A DNA stretch of 64,000 nt. Source: an uncultured Clostridia bacterium (GTDB lineage: Bacteria > Bacillota > Clostridia > Saccharofermentanales > DTU023). Each line of letters opens with the position of its first letter. Positions within the stretch are counted from its first letter, which is position 1. Below the pieces are notes generated by a model. It was not told where the DNA came from and ran no database searches. It was given only the letters and a program-made list of their open reading frames with translations. Below are positions 15,300 through 24,133 of the stretch, piece after piece. Where the stretch lies: positions 38,595 to 102,594 of the forward strand of contig CAMJYM010000006.1 of NCBI GenBank assembly GCA_946220865.1. Reading direction: 5' to 3'. A program made the translations under genes and the position numbers.

Positions 15300-15629
15300 A
15301 TGAACCTTCCGATTTCCCGGAACGCCTGCCTAGTTTAGCAAAGACCTTCGAGGCTTGTCAAGCATTTTAGGGACTGTGCCTGCATTTATTTTTTAGTGCT
15401 TCATTGACAAGGGAAGTGCACGCTGAAAGATGCTAAAAAGCTGCAAGTGGCCTCGAAACTTCATTTTACACACGTGCAATTCACGCTTCAATTGAGCTTT
15501 GCTTTTTGCCCCCGACAGCCAGTGTCGGCACTGGGAGCAGAACAGTAAAACAATCAACACATCATGAGGCATTGCTAAAAGAGAGTCGCCATATAGAGAC
15601 GCCTTTTCATTTGTTGGACTTTTCTTTCT

Positions 15630-15665
15630 CTTTCTTTCTCACTATAATAAAAGCGAGAAAGAAAG
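15630..15665. promoter_or_regulatory. Inverted repeat around a TATAAT box, upstream of the AlbA-type gene
   Basis: CTTTCTTTCTC (15630-15640) pairs perfectly with GAGAAAGAAAG (15655-15665), and the 14-base loop contains TATAAT (15643-15648). Further pyrimidine/purine tracts extend the symmetry with a small offset. It may be an autoregulatory operator over the -10 box, or a transcript hairpin. Otherwise the roughly 400 bp from tRNA-Asp to the gene show nothing. Confidence 0.55.
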
Positions 15666-15700
15666 AAAAAGAAAGAGAACGTGGGAGAGACAAAAAGAGT

Positions 15701-17074
15701 ATGAGAGAAGACGTAGATACTGAATTTAAAGAAATCGACAGGCTTAATGGAGCACTGCCCAGCAGCATTTCCAAGGACATGGTGGCTTTTGCCAATACGG
15801 AGGGTGGAGAACTTTATATCGGTATAGCCAATGATGGCAGGATTATTGGTGTTGAAGATACCGATAGCGTGATGACACGCCTTTCCAGTCTGGCTCATGA
15901 CACAATACGGCCTGATATCATGTCCTTCATCCAGATTCGACCCATTGAAATGGAAGGAAAGCAAGTCATAAAAATAACCATCTCAGTAGGTTCGGAACGC
16001 CCCTACTATTTAGCTAAAGAAGGTCTGAGGCCAAAGGGCGTCTATGTAAGAAGAGGTTCGGCTTGCCTCCCTCTAAATGAAGCAGGTATCCGGGAAATGA
16101 TTATGGAGACCTCAGGTAAGTCCTTTGAAGAATGTAGAAGTTTGAACCAGGACCTGACTTTTAACTCTCTTCGAAATGAAATGGCATCCAGAGATCTGGA
16201 ATTTACTTCCGCTCAGATGAAGACGCTCAAGCTGACAGGAAGTGACGGTCTATATACAAATCTTGCGCTGCTCCTGTCAGACCAATGTACGCATAGTCTT
16301 AAAATGGCTGTTTTTCAAGGTAAAGACAAAGGGGGGGCCCTGTTTCGTGAGAGAAAGGAATTTACCGGCTCTCTCCTGAAACAGTTAAACGAATCCTATC
16401 AATTTCTGGATTTTTACAATAAAACGGAGGCTACATTTTCGCACTTGCAACGTACGGATCAGCGGGATTATCCAGAAGATGCACTAAGAGAGGCACTACT
16501 CAACAGCATTATTCACCGAGATTACAGTTTTTCCGGAAGTACCATTATCAATATTTATGACAATCACATGGAATTTATCTCTCTTGGCGGACTGGTCCGA
16601 GGACTTTCCATGGAAGCGATTTTTATGGGGGTCTCTCAATCGCGCAACCCCAATCTTGCCGCCATCTTTTATCGTCTCGGTCTGGTTGAATCCTATGGAA
16701 CCGGCGTCAGAAAAATAATCAGACTTTATCAGGGCTTTAGCCCTGCACCCGTGTTTCAATCGGCCGAAGGGGCTTTTACGGTGCAATTATTCAACCGGAA
16801 TGAGAGCAAAGGTAAACGCGGGGAAGGAGCCGCTGAGTACCATAGTACTCAAGTGTCAGAAGACGAAAAAATTCTAAGGAATATTTACGAAGAAGCTGGG
16901 AAACAAGGTAAAATCACCCGAAAACAAGTTGAAGAAAACTTTGGCTATGGTACAACAAAAGCCTATAAGCTGCTGAAAACGCTCTGCGACAGGAGCCTGT
17001 TAGTCCAGGAAAAAAGAGGCAAACAGACCGTTTACAGGCCACAGAGCATACCCCAGGAACCTGCTTCATTTTGA
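15701..17074 (+). CDS. AlbA_2/Schlafen-type ATP-binding transcriptional regulator
   Basis: This 457-residue protein has an N-terminal AlbA_2 (Schlafen-like, formerly AAA_4) domain, residues 1-120: EFKEIDRLNGALPSSISKDMVAFANTEGGELYIGIANDGRIIGV. A central HATPase_c_4-type region carries DYPEDALREALLNSIIHRDYSFSGSTIINIYDNHMEFISLGGL and GTGVRKIIRLY. A C-terminal winged helix follows (ITRKQVEENFGYGTTKAYKLLKTL). Members are usually described as putative DNA-binding regulators. The start at 15701 follows GGGAGAGA; the longer reading from 15506 would translate the palindromic leader. Its own promoter region contains a large inverted repeat. Confidence 0.82.
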   Translation: MREDVDTEFKEIDRLNGALPSSISKDMVAFANTEGGELYIGIANDGRIIGVEDTDSVMTRLSSLAHDTIRPDIMSFIQIRPIEMEGKQVIKITISVGSERPYYLAKEGLRPKGVYVRRGSACLPLNEAGIREMIMETSGKSFEECRSLNQDLTFNSLRNEMASRDLEFTSAQMKTLKLTGSDGLYTNLALLLSDQCTHSLKMAVFQGKDKGGALFRERKEFTGSLLKQLNESYQFLDFYNKTEATFSHLQRTDQRDYPEDALREALLNSIIHRDYSFSGSTIINIYDNHMEFISLGGLVRGLSMEAIFMGVSQSRNPNLAAIFYRLGLVESYGTGVRKIIRLYQGFSPAPVFQSAEGAFTVQLFNRNESKGKRGEGAAEYHSTQVSEDEKILRNIYEEAGKQGKITRKQVEENFGYGTTKAYKLLKTLCDRSLLVQEKRGKQTVYRPQSIPQEPASF

Positions 17075-17107
17075 TCTTTCCTAAATCCTGGCACTGCACA
17101 AAAAAAG

Positions 17108-17129
17108 GAGCCGCCATATAAGGCGGCTC
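17108..17129. terminator. Bidirectional terminator between the AlbA-type gene and the cyclophilin gene
   Basis: GAGCCGCC (17108-17115) pairs with GGCGGCTC (17122-17129). T-rich sequence follows on the plus strand, and an A-run precedes it (T-run on the minus strand). It serves the two converging genes. Confidence 0.85.
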
Positions 17130-17132
17130 TCT

Positions 17133-18224
17133 TTATCCTTCAAATTCCTCTATGCGAATCGTTTTCATCTTGATGGGATCCTTCAAAGGCATGCCATCGT
17201 CGTCGGCTTCCTGCTTAGCAATTTTGTCGATCAGATCAAGACCTTCAAAGACCTGGCCGAAAATGGTGTAACGGAAATCGAGATGAGGCAGTCCGCCTAA
17301 TTCCTCGTATTTTTTCTTCACATTCTCCGGCAGGGAGCAGAGAATAAGGTCATCTTCGCCTGCCTCAGGTTTCTGCACCAGGAAGAACTGATTGCCGTTA
17401 GTGTTAGGCCCGACGTTCCCCATAGCCACTGCGCCGCGGAAGTGGAAAAGATCTGGAGCAATTTCGTCATCGAAGAAGCCTCCGTGCAAGGATTCATCTT
17501 CTTTCCCAGAGCCATCCAGGGCACCCGTCTGAATCATGAAGTCATCATAAACACGGTTGAAAGGCAGGCCATCATAGTAGCCTTTCTTCGCCAGGCCGAT
17601 AAAGTTCTCTACTGTATTTGGCGCAGAATCCGGGAAGAGACGGAGCTTGATCTCACCGATATCCGTATCAATTACAGCGATTTGCTCGCCCTTCTGGGGT
17701 GGATCCAGCTGTTTCAGCGCGACATCATCTACGGGAATTCCTGCTGAATGGAAAACGACCTTCCACAGTTTCCAGTCTCCCGCTTCCTTACCCTGCTTGG
17801 CCAGAGCCAGTTCATCCGTATGGCGCAGAGTTTTTCCATCCTTTTTCGAGTTGTAGAAAATCGTCGCAACCGTTCTCAGATTTTCAAAGACGGGTTTATC
17901 CTTAACCTCATAAAAGAGGGAAAAACGCACACGCTCGAAGCTAAAATCCTCCAGCTTCGCGAGCTGATCAAAATAATCCGAAAAAGCCGCGGCCTCGAGC
18001 CCTTCAGCACAGAATTTCTGCAAATCCTCACCGGACTGAGCCGCCTTGACCAGCGCCTCAAAACTCTGCTGAACCTCCTCACGATCCCCACCGTGGCCGC
18101 GATAGGTATGCAGAGGAACCTCACTCTCGTATACTGAGCTTGCCTCAGCCTGAAATATCGGAGCAGGCAGTAGAAGGGTAAGCATCAGAGTCATGGCAAT
18201 AAGCAGGAGAAAAACTTTCTTCAT
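17133..18224 (-). CDS. Secreted cyclophilin-type peptidyl-prolyl isomerase
   Basis: The 363-residue protein has a Sec signal peptide (MKKVFLLLIAMTLMLTLLL, cleavage near AEA-SS) with no lipobox cysteine. About 140 residues of unassigned N-terminal domain follow, then a cyclophilin domain from about 190: DTDIGEIKLRLFPDSAPNTVENFIGLAKKGYYDGLPFNRVYDDFMIQTG, then GNQFFLV. Expected role: proline isomerisation during folding of exported proteins. The catalytic Arg of the FNRV motif is present. The start at 18224 is chosen because AAAGG lies nine bases upstream; nearer upstream Met codons overlap it. Confidence 0.87.
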   Translation of the reverse strand: MKKVFLLLIAMTLMLTLLLPAPIFQAEASSVYESEVPLHTYRGHGGDREEVQQSFEALVKAAQSGEDLQKFCAEGLEAAAFSDYFDQLAKLEDFSFERVRFSLFYEVKDKPVFENLRTVATIFYNSKKDGKTLRHTDELALAKQGKEAGDWKLWKVVFHSAGIPVDDVALKQLDPPQKGEQIAVIDTDIGEIKLRLFPDSAPNTVENFIGLAKKGYYDGLPFNRVYDDFMIQTGALDGSGKEDESLHGGFFDDEIAPDLFHFRGAVAMGNVGPNTNGNQFFLVQKPEAGEDDLILCSLPENVKKKYEELGGLPHLDFRYTIFGQVFEGLDLIDKIAKQEADDDGMPLKDPIKMKTIRIEEFEG

Positions 18225-18396
18225 AAAAACCATCCTTTCATTTGCGTTTTTAAACACAAAAATGATTTAATATCCAGATTATAGACCATAAATGAAAATA
18301 ATCAAACTAGTTTTGCCAATAATGAAGCCATAATTGTTCAGTTAAGATTGTGCCCCCCGGGAGGGGGGTGCGGACTAAAAGTTGTTCAAAACATGT

Positions 18397-18430
18397 GAAA
18401 GGGAGCCTCCATTAGCGGCGGCTCCCTTTC
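18397..18430 (-). terminator. Stem-loop downstream of the permease operon
   Basis: GAAAGGGAGCC (18397-18407) and GGCTCCCTTTC (18420-18430) pair perfectly, with the T tract inside the stem. It lies about 105 bases after the permease stop. A second short hairpin (six C, GGGA loop, six G) lies at 18353-18368. Confidence 0.6.
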
Positions 18431-18534
18431 AGGCATTATGATGTTGTCTTGCCTCAGTGGCTGCAATTTCAAAAGCGGGAGAGACTGGTTACTATTCAGC
18501 ACAAATCATGCTTGCTGTATAGATGGATTGTGAA

Positions 18535-19893
18535 CTATTTTTCAATATCTTCCGGAGTAAGAACTCTTAGCTTGAGATCAGGCTTATTTTTACGCAGACT
18601 ATTCATGAAAAACTGCAGGACTAAGCCAACGGCAATAAAGATCAGGAGTGACACATAACCTCCAAGTGATAACTCAAGGCAGGAACCAATGATGATCCAG
18701 ATAGAAATCAACATGCCAATAATAAAGAGTAAAGTGCCGCCAGGAGCTTTGAAGGGACGATGCCACTCGGGATGTTTCTTCCGGAGAACAAGTGCATCAA
18801 GGCAGGAAACAAAATAGACGAGGCCTGCGGCAATGCAGGAAATAGCGTAAATGTACTGAACCCAGTCATCGCCACTGAAAAAGCAGAAGAAAACAGAAAA
18901 CAGCAGCACAATGATATTAGCTAATATAGGTTGTCCATGCTTATTCAGTTTACCAATACCCTTAGGCAACTGGCGTAGTTCGGATGCGCCGTAGAGCACG
19001 CGGGCTGAGGAGGTCCAGAACCCCATAAGGGTGGTGAGAGCGTGCATCAGGCCGCCGATGATGGCAAGATAGCCGATAATCATCGGCATTTTAAAGCGGG
19101 CGACGATTTCTGGTTCTGGCATGCCCATGGCAGATATTTCTTCCCAGGGGGCCATTCCAGCCATTGCTAAGACAACAAATGCATACAGTAGGGCGGGCAC
19201 GATTAAGGCGGAGAGGATAACCTTCCATATCTTATTAATAGGGAAGTTTGTCTCTTCAACCAGCGTAGGGGTCATTTCAAAACCGATGAATTTAAGAGAG
19301 AAAACCGCCATGGCTATAAAGACACCGTAGCCACCTTTTGGGAAAAATCCTCCTTTTAGCTCAATATTGTCAAAGCTCCAATGGCCACTGAAAAAAAAGC
19401 TCAGCGAAACCAAAAGCGAGATAATAATCATTGAGAAAAAGAGAAGATTCGAAAGTTTGCCAGTGAGGCTGATATTAAAATTTGACAAGATAAACCAGAA
19501 GACAATGATGGCTAAGGCAACAAGCATCATTCCACTTGAACTCATCGGAATAAAGTGAGAAAGGGCTGTGGCAAAAATGAAAGCCATCATGGGCGGCTCG
19601 ACGACCTGAACCAGAAACATCATCCATTGCGTTGCAAAGCCAAGACCATGTCCAAAGGCATTGACCGTCCATGTATCAACGCTGGAAGCAAAAGGCAACA
19701 TGGCTGTCAGTTCGGCAAAGGTCAGACCAACGGGAATGAGTAAAATTGCGAGAAGAGGAAATAAAAAAGCCGAGCCTGCACCTGTGAGTGAAAACCAGTA
19801 GGGGGCTTCTGCTAACCAACCTCCTATGACGGCTCCAGATGAAATAGCAATCATCTGAATGAAGCTTAAATTTCGCTTTAGTTTATTATCCAT
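18535..19893 (-). CDS. APC-superfamily amino acid/polyamine permease
   Basis: This 452-residue integral membrane protein has about 12 helices. It starts with the APC signature in helix 1 (LSFIQMIAISSGAVIGGWLAEAPYWF) and carries the conserved helix 6 region (FIGFEMTPTLVEET). Substrate cannot be read from sequence. It is the second gene of a minus-strand pair: the isochorismatase-like gene ends 30 bases upstream. Together they diverge from a PocR-type two-component system that probably controls them. The start at 19893 follows GGAGGGAG; the longer reading from 19965 overlaps the upstream gene and lacks a ribosome binding site. The region is more AT-rich than its surroundings. Confidence 0.88.
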   Translation of the reverse strand: MDNKLKRNLSFIQMIAISSGAVIGGWLAEAPYWFSLTGAGSAFLFPLLAILLIPVGLTFAELTAMLPFASSVDTWTVNAFGHGLGFATQWMMFLVQVVEPPMMAFIFATALSHFIPMSSSGMMLVALAIIVFWFILSNFNISLTGKLSNLLFFSMIIISLLVSLSFFFSGHWSFDNIELKGGFFPKGGYGVFIAMAVFSLKFIGFEMTPTLVEETNFPINKIWKVILSALIVPALLYAFVVLAMAGMAPWEEISAMGMPEPEIVARFKMPMIIGYLAIIGGLMHALTTLMGFWTSSARVLYGASELRQLPKGIGKLNKHGQPILANIIVLLFSVFFCFFSGDDWVQYIYAISCIAAGLVYFVSCLDALVLRKKHPEWHRPFKAPGGTLLFIIGMLISIWIIIGSCLELSLGGYVSLLIFIAVGLVLQFFMNSLRKNKPDLKLRVLTPEDIEK

Positions 19894-19922
19894 AAAAACT
19901 CCCTCCGTACCCACATCTGGGT

Positions 19923-20609
19923 TTATAAAGCAGCGAGCAACTCTTCTGTGTTGATAACGTGACAATAAATGTTGTTGAGAATTTCCAGCTCATGGTTTTG
20001 GATGTCTTCATTGCCTGCACGGCAAGCATCTTCAATCAACCAAACTTTAAAACTCTCATCAGCAAGAGCACGCACGGAACCAGATACACATTGATCTGTG
20101 AAAACACCGGTAACAACAACGGTGTCAATCCCACAGTTACGAAGCAAAAGACGAAGGTTTGTGCCTGTGATGGCGCTATCTGTAGATTTCACGACAACGA
20201 TTTCATTTTTTTGCGGTTTCAGTTCATCAATGATCTGAGACTCATGGGAATCAATGGGCATCAGCAATTCATTGAACCCTGTAGCTTTCTGATCAAGAGA
20301 ACGATCTCTTCCATCCTCAAGATGAGCCGCAATGCGAGCCTGGGTCACTAACATCTTTTCCTTACGGAAACGCTCCAGAATCCTTTGATTATTTGGGATA
20401 ACAATATCGTCGAGAATTTTATAATATTGTTCCCATTCCTCTTTTGTTGCGACGGACTCAGGATCATTCATGTCATACTTTGGTCGGTGGCAGAAATAAT
20501 TCTGCATATCGACAATCAACAAAGCAGTCTTGCTTTTGTCAATTTCTACTTTTCCCATCTCTTTGTCTCGTTTGTAATAAAATGAACAGTGTCGATTGTT
20601 AACTTTCAT
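19923..20609 (-). CDS. Isochorismatase-family cysteine hydrolase
   Basis: This 228-residue cysteine hydrolase has the catalytic triad of the isochorismatase/nicotinamidase superfamily: Asp in LLIVDMQNYF (about residue 34), Lys in VVKSTDSAITGTNL (about 139) and Cys in VTGVFTDQCVSGSVRAL (about 173). The FTDQCV context resembles N-carbamoylsarcosine amidase/biuret-type amidohydrolases rather than the isochorismatase-ArCP fusion. A strong AAAGGAGG seven bases upstream supports the start at 20609. With the adjacent permease it likely forms an uptake-and-hydrolysis pair for an amide or N-containing compound; the substrate is not established. Confidence 0.88.
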   Translation of the reverse strand: MKVNNRHCSFYYKRDKEMGKVEIDKSKTALLIVDMQNYFCHRPKYDMNDPESVATKEEWEQYYKILDDIVIPNNQRILERFRKEKMLVTQARIAAHLEDGRDRSLDQKATGFNELLMPIDSHESQIIDELKPQKNEIVVVKSTDSAITGTNLRLLLRNCGIDTVVVTGVFTDQCVSGSVRALADESFKVWLIEDACRAGNEDIQNHELEILNNIYCHVINTEELLAAL

Positions 20610-20810
20610 TATTTTTCCTCCTTTGAAATATGTGTCGAAGATGCCATATTGTTTACATCTTTAGACTCATTTTAATGGCACATTGTACGGTTTTATAGGA
20701 TCAATGAGCTGTATTTTAGATACTTTATAAGAGTGTTTTTCTTAAAAAGTACATCTTGATTCTTTTTTTATACACTTTAATGCTTTTTAAAATGTGCAAT
20801 AATAAGTCAT

Positions 20811-21905
20811 ATGCTGAATAATGCCCGACAAATATATACGATCATTGTGGCCGATGATGAGGTTATTGAGCGCCAGTATCTTCAGATTCAGCTGAATCTT
20901 CCTGACGAAGGCTTTATCGTCCAGGCGGCTGCAGCGAATGGCCGGCAGCTTCTTGACGCATATGTCCGATATAAGCCTGACATTGTTATTGCAGATATTT
21001 CGATGCCTCTGATGGATGGCCTTGAAGCATGTCGTATTATTCGCCAAATGGACAGCAAGGTAATCTTACTCATCAATACAGCATATGCTGAATTTGATTA
21101 TGCTCAAAATGCCCTAAATTATGGGATTGATGCTTTCCTATTAAAACCCAGTGATAAGGATAGTATTATGGACTGTCTTCGTTCTTTGATCCGGAGACAA
21201 TCTCAATTATCATTTTCAGAGCAAGAGAATCAAATTGAAGTATCCGATGATGTAGAACTCTATAAAAATCTGAATGCGTTCTATGAAGCCTTGTCTTTGA
21301 TGAATGCAGAGACTATAGCAAAAAGCTGCGAAAAAGTAATGTGTTGTATTGAAGAAGGATATTGGGGAGAGAAAACCCGTTTAATTCTTTTCAATATTTT
21401 ACTGTGTTTTAGCAGCCTGATCCACCAGAATCCATTGTTTCAAGAGCCTTATTGCTTGGATGATGATATAAAATCCTTCTTACAATTAGGTGGAAATATT
21501 GACGAAAATATTCTGCGTATGATGCTATTTTCTTCCTTTAAGCGCTTACTCATCAACCTTCAGTCAAGAAAAGCACAAAAAAAGGATCCTGTTGTTGAAA
21601 TTGAGTGCTACCTGAAGAAGAATTTCCGCAAGAGGATTACTTTGGGACAACTGGAACAAACATTTTATCTAAGCGGTCCTTACCTCTCGCAGGTTTATAA
21701 AAAGGAAAAAGGGCTATCTATTTTTGACCGTTTGCGGCAGATACGTCTGCAAGAAGCGCAAAGACTGCTTGAGAAAACGTCCTTGGGTATACAGCAAATC
21801 GCGCAAATGTGTGGGTACACAAATCTCTCTTATTTTCACAGGTCCTTCAAGATGTTGTATAAAATGTCACCTGCAGAGTTTAGGAGAAAATATAATGAAC
21901 ATTGA
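20811..21905 (+). CDS. Response regulator with AraC-type DNA-binding domain (YesN-like)
   Basis: This 364-residue protein has a receiver domain (residues 10-125) with acidic pocket VADDE, phosphoacceptor Asp62 in IADISMPLMDG and the conserved Lys in FLLKPSDK. A linker follows, then a C-terminal AraC double helix-turn-helix (LGQLEQTFYLSGPYLSQVYKKEKGLSIFDRLRQIRLQEAQRLL and IGIQQIAQMCGYTNLSYFHRSFKMLYKMSPAEFRRKY). It overlaps the kinase gene by 11 bases. A 201-bp divergent intergenic region separates it from the hydrolase-permease operon. GCACATT occurs there twice, in opposite orientations (20678 and about 20792), as possible operator halves. No clear ribosome binding site precedes the ATG. Confidence 0.88.
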   Translation: MLNNARQIYTIIVADDEVIERQYLQIQLNLPDEGFIVQAAAANGRQLLDAYVRYKPDIVIADISMPLMDGLEACRIIRQMDSKVILLINTAYAEFDYAQNALNYGIDAFLLKPSDKDSIMDCLRSLIRRQSQLSFSEQENQIEVSDDVELYKNLNAFYEALSLMNAETIAKSCEKVMCCIEEGYWGEKTRLILFNILLCFSSLIHQNPLFQEPYCLDDDIKSFLQLGGNIDENILRMMLFSSFKRLLINLQSRKAQKKDPVVEIECYLKKNFRKRITLGQLEQTFYLSGPYLSQVYKKEKGLSIFDRLRQIRLQEAQRLLEKTSLGIQQIAQMCGYTNLSYFHRSFKMLYKMSPAEFRRKYNEH

Positions 21906-23130
21906 TATTCGCGATATTGTGACGGATGAGATTCTAAAATTACAGGAATCTTTTGCATATGCAACGGGATTTGGTGTCGTCTTTACAGACAAAGATGGTA
22001 ATCATATTGGTGAAGGGTCCAATTTTCAAAAAATCTGTCAGGCCATCAATGCGACAGAAGAAGGCAAAGCCAGCTGCGCCATGTCCAACCACCATGCCAT
22101 AGACTTGGCCCTGAAAACGGGAAAACCAAGCATTTATGTCTGCCATGCCGGAATGGTCAATATTGAAATTCCTATTGTCATTGACGGAGAATTTATCGGT
22201 GCTTTTACAGCTGGACAGGTTTTTTCCGAAGATATGTCTAACTTTCCCTGTGAACCTGTACCCAAGCCAATAGCCTGGCATGAAAAAAAACCATTCAGCG
22301 ACTATTACGATGAGGTGCCGACCCTTCGAAGCAAGCAAGTTCAGGGTACTGCCAATGCTCTCAACAATCTGGCAAAGTACATTGTCGGAGTCTATAAAAG
22401 CCAGCAAATGAGTCAGGAGTTGTTTGAGAAAAATGAACGTCTGCATCAAAGCGAAATTAAAGAACGCATTCTCAAAGAAGAGCTGGCAGAGGTGCGTTTT
22501 CAGGCACTTCAAAAGCAAATTACACCTCATTTTATTTTTAATGTTCTAAACGCGGTGATTCGCTTGATAGAAATGAAACAGTATGATACTGCACAAAATA
22601 TCTTAACGTGCTTTTCACGCATGTTCAGGGTTCATTTTTCTGAAGAAAATTCACTGATTATTCTGCAGCAAGAAATAAACTATATCGAAGATTATCTTTA
22701 TATCAACCAGATTCGCTTCGGCGATCGTCTAAAATACACGGTGAAAATATCACCTGAGCTTTTGCACCTGCGCATTCCCTTATTTTCACTTCAGCCTTTT
22801 GTTGAAAATGCTCTAACTCATGGACTTTTGACAAAAGAAGCGGGGGGACGTCTGCAGATCAGCGGAAAAATTGACGGTAACAGTGCGTTGATTGTGATTG
22901 CCGATAATGGACAGGGAATTCCCCTATTGATCCTGGCCGATATTCAAAAGATGATTCAGGATATTTTGGAAGACAAAGAAGTTTCCCAGTCAAAATTTTA
23001 TGGTATATATAATTGTGTCCAGCGATTAAAACTGAGCTTTGGCAGCTCTTTAAACATCAAATTAAAAAGCTCTTCTATAGCAGGTACTAAAATTGCCATA
23101 CGGATTCCTTATGGTGACCCAAACCCCTAA
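21895..23130 (+). CDS. Sensor histidine kinase with PocR ligand-binding domain (YesM/LytS-type)
   Basis: The 411-residue kinase has an N-terminal PocR domain (residues 5-165: LQESFAYATGFGVVFTDKDGNHIG ... CHAGMVNIEIPIVIDGEFIGAFTAGQVF). This domain is known from small-molecule sensing regulators such as the propanediol activator. A coiled segment and a His_kinase domain follow (LQKQITPHFIFNVLNAVIRL; His of TPHF is the phosphosite), then HATPase_c with N box FVENALTHGL and G box DNGQGI. It has no membrane helices, so it probably senses a cytoplasmic ligand. TAGGAG precedes the ATG, and translation is coupled to the response regulator. It likely controls the divergent permease/hydrolase genes. 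Confidence 0.9.
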   Translation: MNIDIRDIVTDEILKLQESFAYATGFGVVFTDKDGNHIGEGSNFQKICQAINATEEGKASCAMSNHHAIDLALKTGKPSIYVCHAGMVNIEIPIVIDGEFIGAFTAGQVFSEDMSNFPCEPVPKPIAWHEKKPFSDYYDEVPTLRSKQVQGTANALNNLAKYIVGVYKSQQMSQELFEKNERLHQSEIKERILKEELAEVRFQALQKQITPHFIFNVLNAVIRLIEMKQYDTAQNILTCFSRMFRVHFSEENSLIILQQEINYIEDYLYINQIRFGDRLKYTVKISPELLHLRIPLFSLQPFVENALTHGLLTKEAGGRLQISGKIDGNSALIVIADNGQGIPLLILADIQKMIQDILEDKEVSQSKFYGIYNCVQRLKLSFGSSLNIKLKSSSIAGTKIAIRIPYGDPNP

Positions 23131-23243
23131 TAAAAAATGGGGAACGCATGCCAAAGAGTAGCTGGATAAACAATATCGCCCGATTGAGATTCTGCACTTT
23201 GTTGTTGGTGTCTGCTATCTTGAAATCGCTTCGGGCCTAAGCT

Positions 23244-24089
23244 TCAGTGAGCGCTTTCTGCCAGAAAGAAACGGTTCGCCGCGCGCTGACTGAAGTTTTT
23301 TTCCAGCATACGCACATGCGAAAGAAAGGCTTCGTCGGTGAAGCTTTTGGCACCTGTGGGGCAGTTCCGGACACAGGCCATACATTTGATGCAAATGCCT
23401 TTTGTTTCGGATGGATCTTCTCTGGAAATACTCTCCATGGGGCAGAGGTCTGCGCAGAGTCCACAGCCAGTGCAAAGCTCCGGATCGGTTTGAGGTTTTG
23501 CTTTGAGAAAGTTTGCCGGACTTCCGTCCTCCTGAAGCGGGGTGTAGTAGGGGCCAGGAGGCATGTTCCCGGAGGGGACGACATCCGAAAAATTTTCCTG
23601 ACCGAAGATAGGGGTGACAGCCTTTGCAAAGGCCTTTAGTTCGCTTAAATCCAGGCTGTCCGGACGTCCGTATGCCAATTTTGGGCTGAAAGCATGTTCG
23701 CCCACCAGAGCTGCGGCTGCAGGCAGGTGAAAACCGGCTTCCCTCATCAGCAGACAGAGTTCGGAGAGGGCATCCCCGAAATCCCGGTTGCCATACGTTA
23801 CCATAGGTATAGCCCAGGCCCCATTGGCGTAAAAACAGGCTTTCAGATCCGGGACGATTTTATTGGGCAAGCGTCCGGCGTAGACGGGCAAGACAAGCAG
23901 CAGCAATTCTCCCGGCCCGAAAGTATAATGCTCGCGGCGTGCCGCAGCGGACGTAAGATCCAGATAAGTTGGGCGGAGGCTCGCCAGATCCATGGAATCG
24001 CAAAGGGCAGACGCCATTGCCAGGCAAAGACTCCGCGCATTTCCTGTAGGGCTGAAATAAGCCGCACTGATCTTTACTATTGTGCTCAC
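23244..24089 (-). CDS. EFR1-type ferrodoxin (flavodoxin-like domain plus 2x[4Fe-4S])
   Basis: This 281-residue protein has an N-terminal flavodoxin-like fold (KISAAYFSPTGNARSLCLAMA and LLLVLPVYAGRLPNKIVPDL). A C-terminal bacterial ferredoxin pair follows: CTGCGLCADLCPMESI and CIKCMACVRNCPTGAK. It matches the EFR1 family (EF_0166-like ferrodoxins) common in anaerobic Bacillota. Role: soluble electron transfer with an unknown partner. The start codon is GTG at 24089, with GAAGG nine bases upstream. It lies 44 bp downstream of the DJ-1 gene on the same strand, so the two are probably co-transcribed. Confidence 0.87.
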   Translation of the reverse strand: MSTIVKISAAYFSPTGNARSLCLAMASALCDSMDLASLRPTYLDLTSAAARREHYTFGPGELLLLVLPVYAGRLPNKIVPDLKACFYANGAWAIPMVTYGNRDFGDALSELCLLMREAGFHLPAAAALVGEHAFSPKLAYGRPDSLDLSELKAFAKAVTPIFGQENFSDVVPSGNMPPGPYYTPLQEDGSPANFLKAKPQTDPELCTGCGLCADLCPMESISREDPSETKGICIKCMACVRNCPTGAKSFTDEAFLSHVRMLEKNFSQRAANRFFLAESAH

Positions 24090-24133
24090 CTTTGAAAACC
24101 TTCAAACTCCTCTTGCAAGCCACCGAGCGCTAT

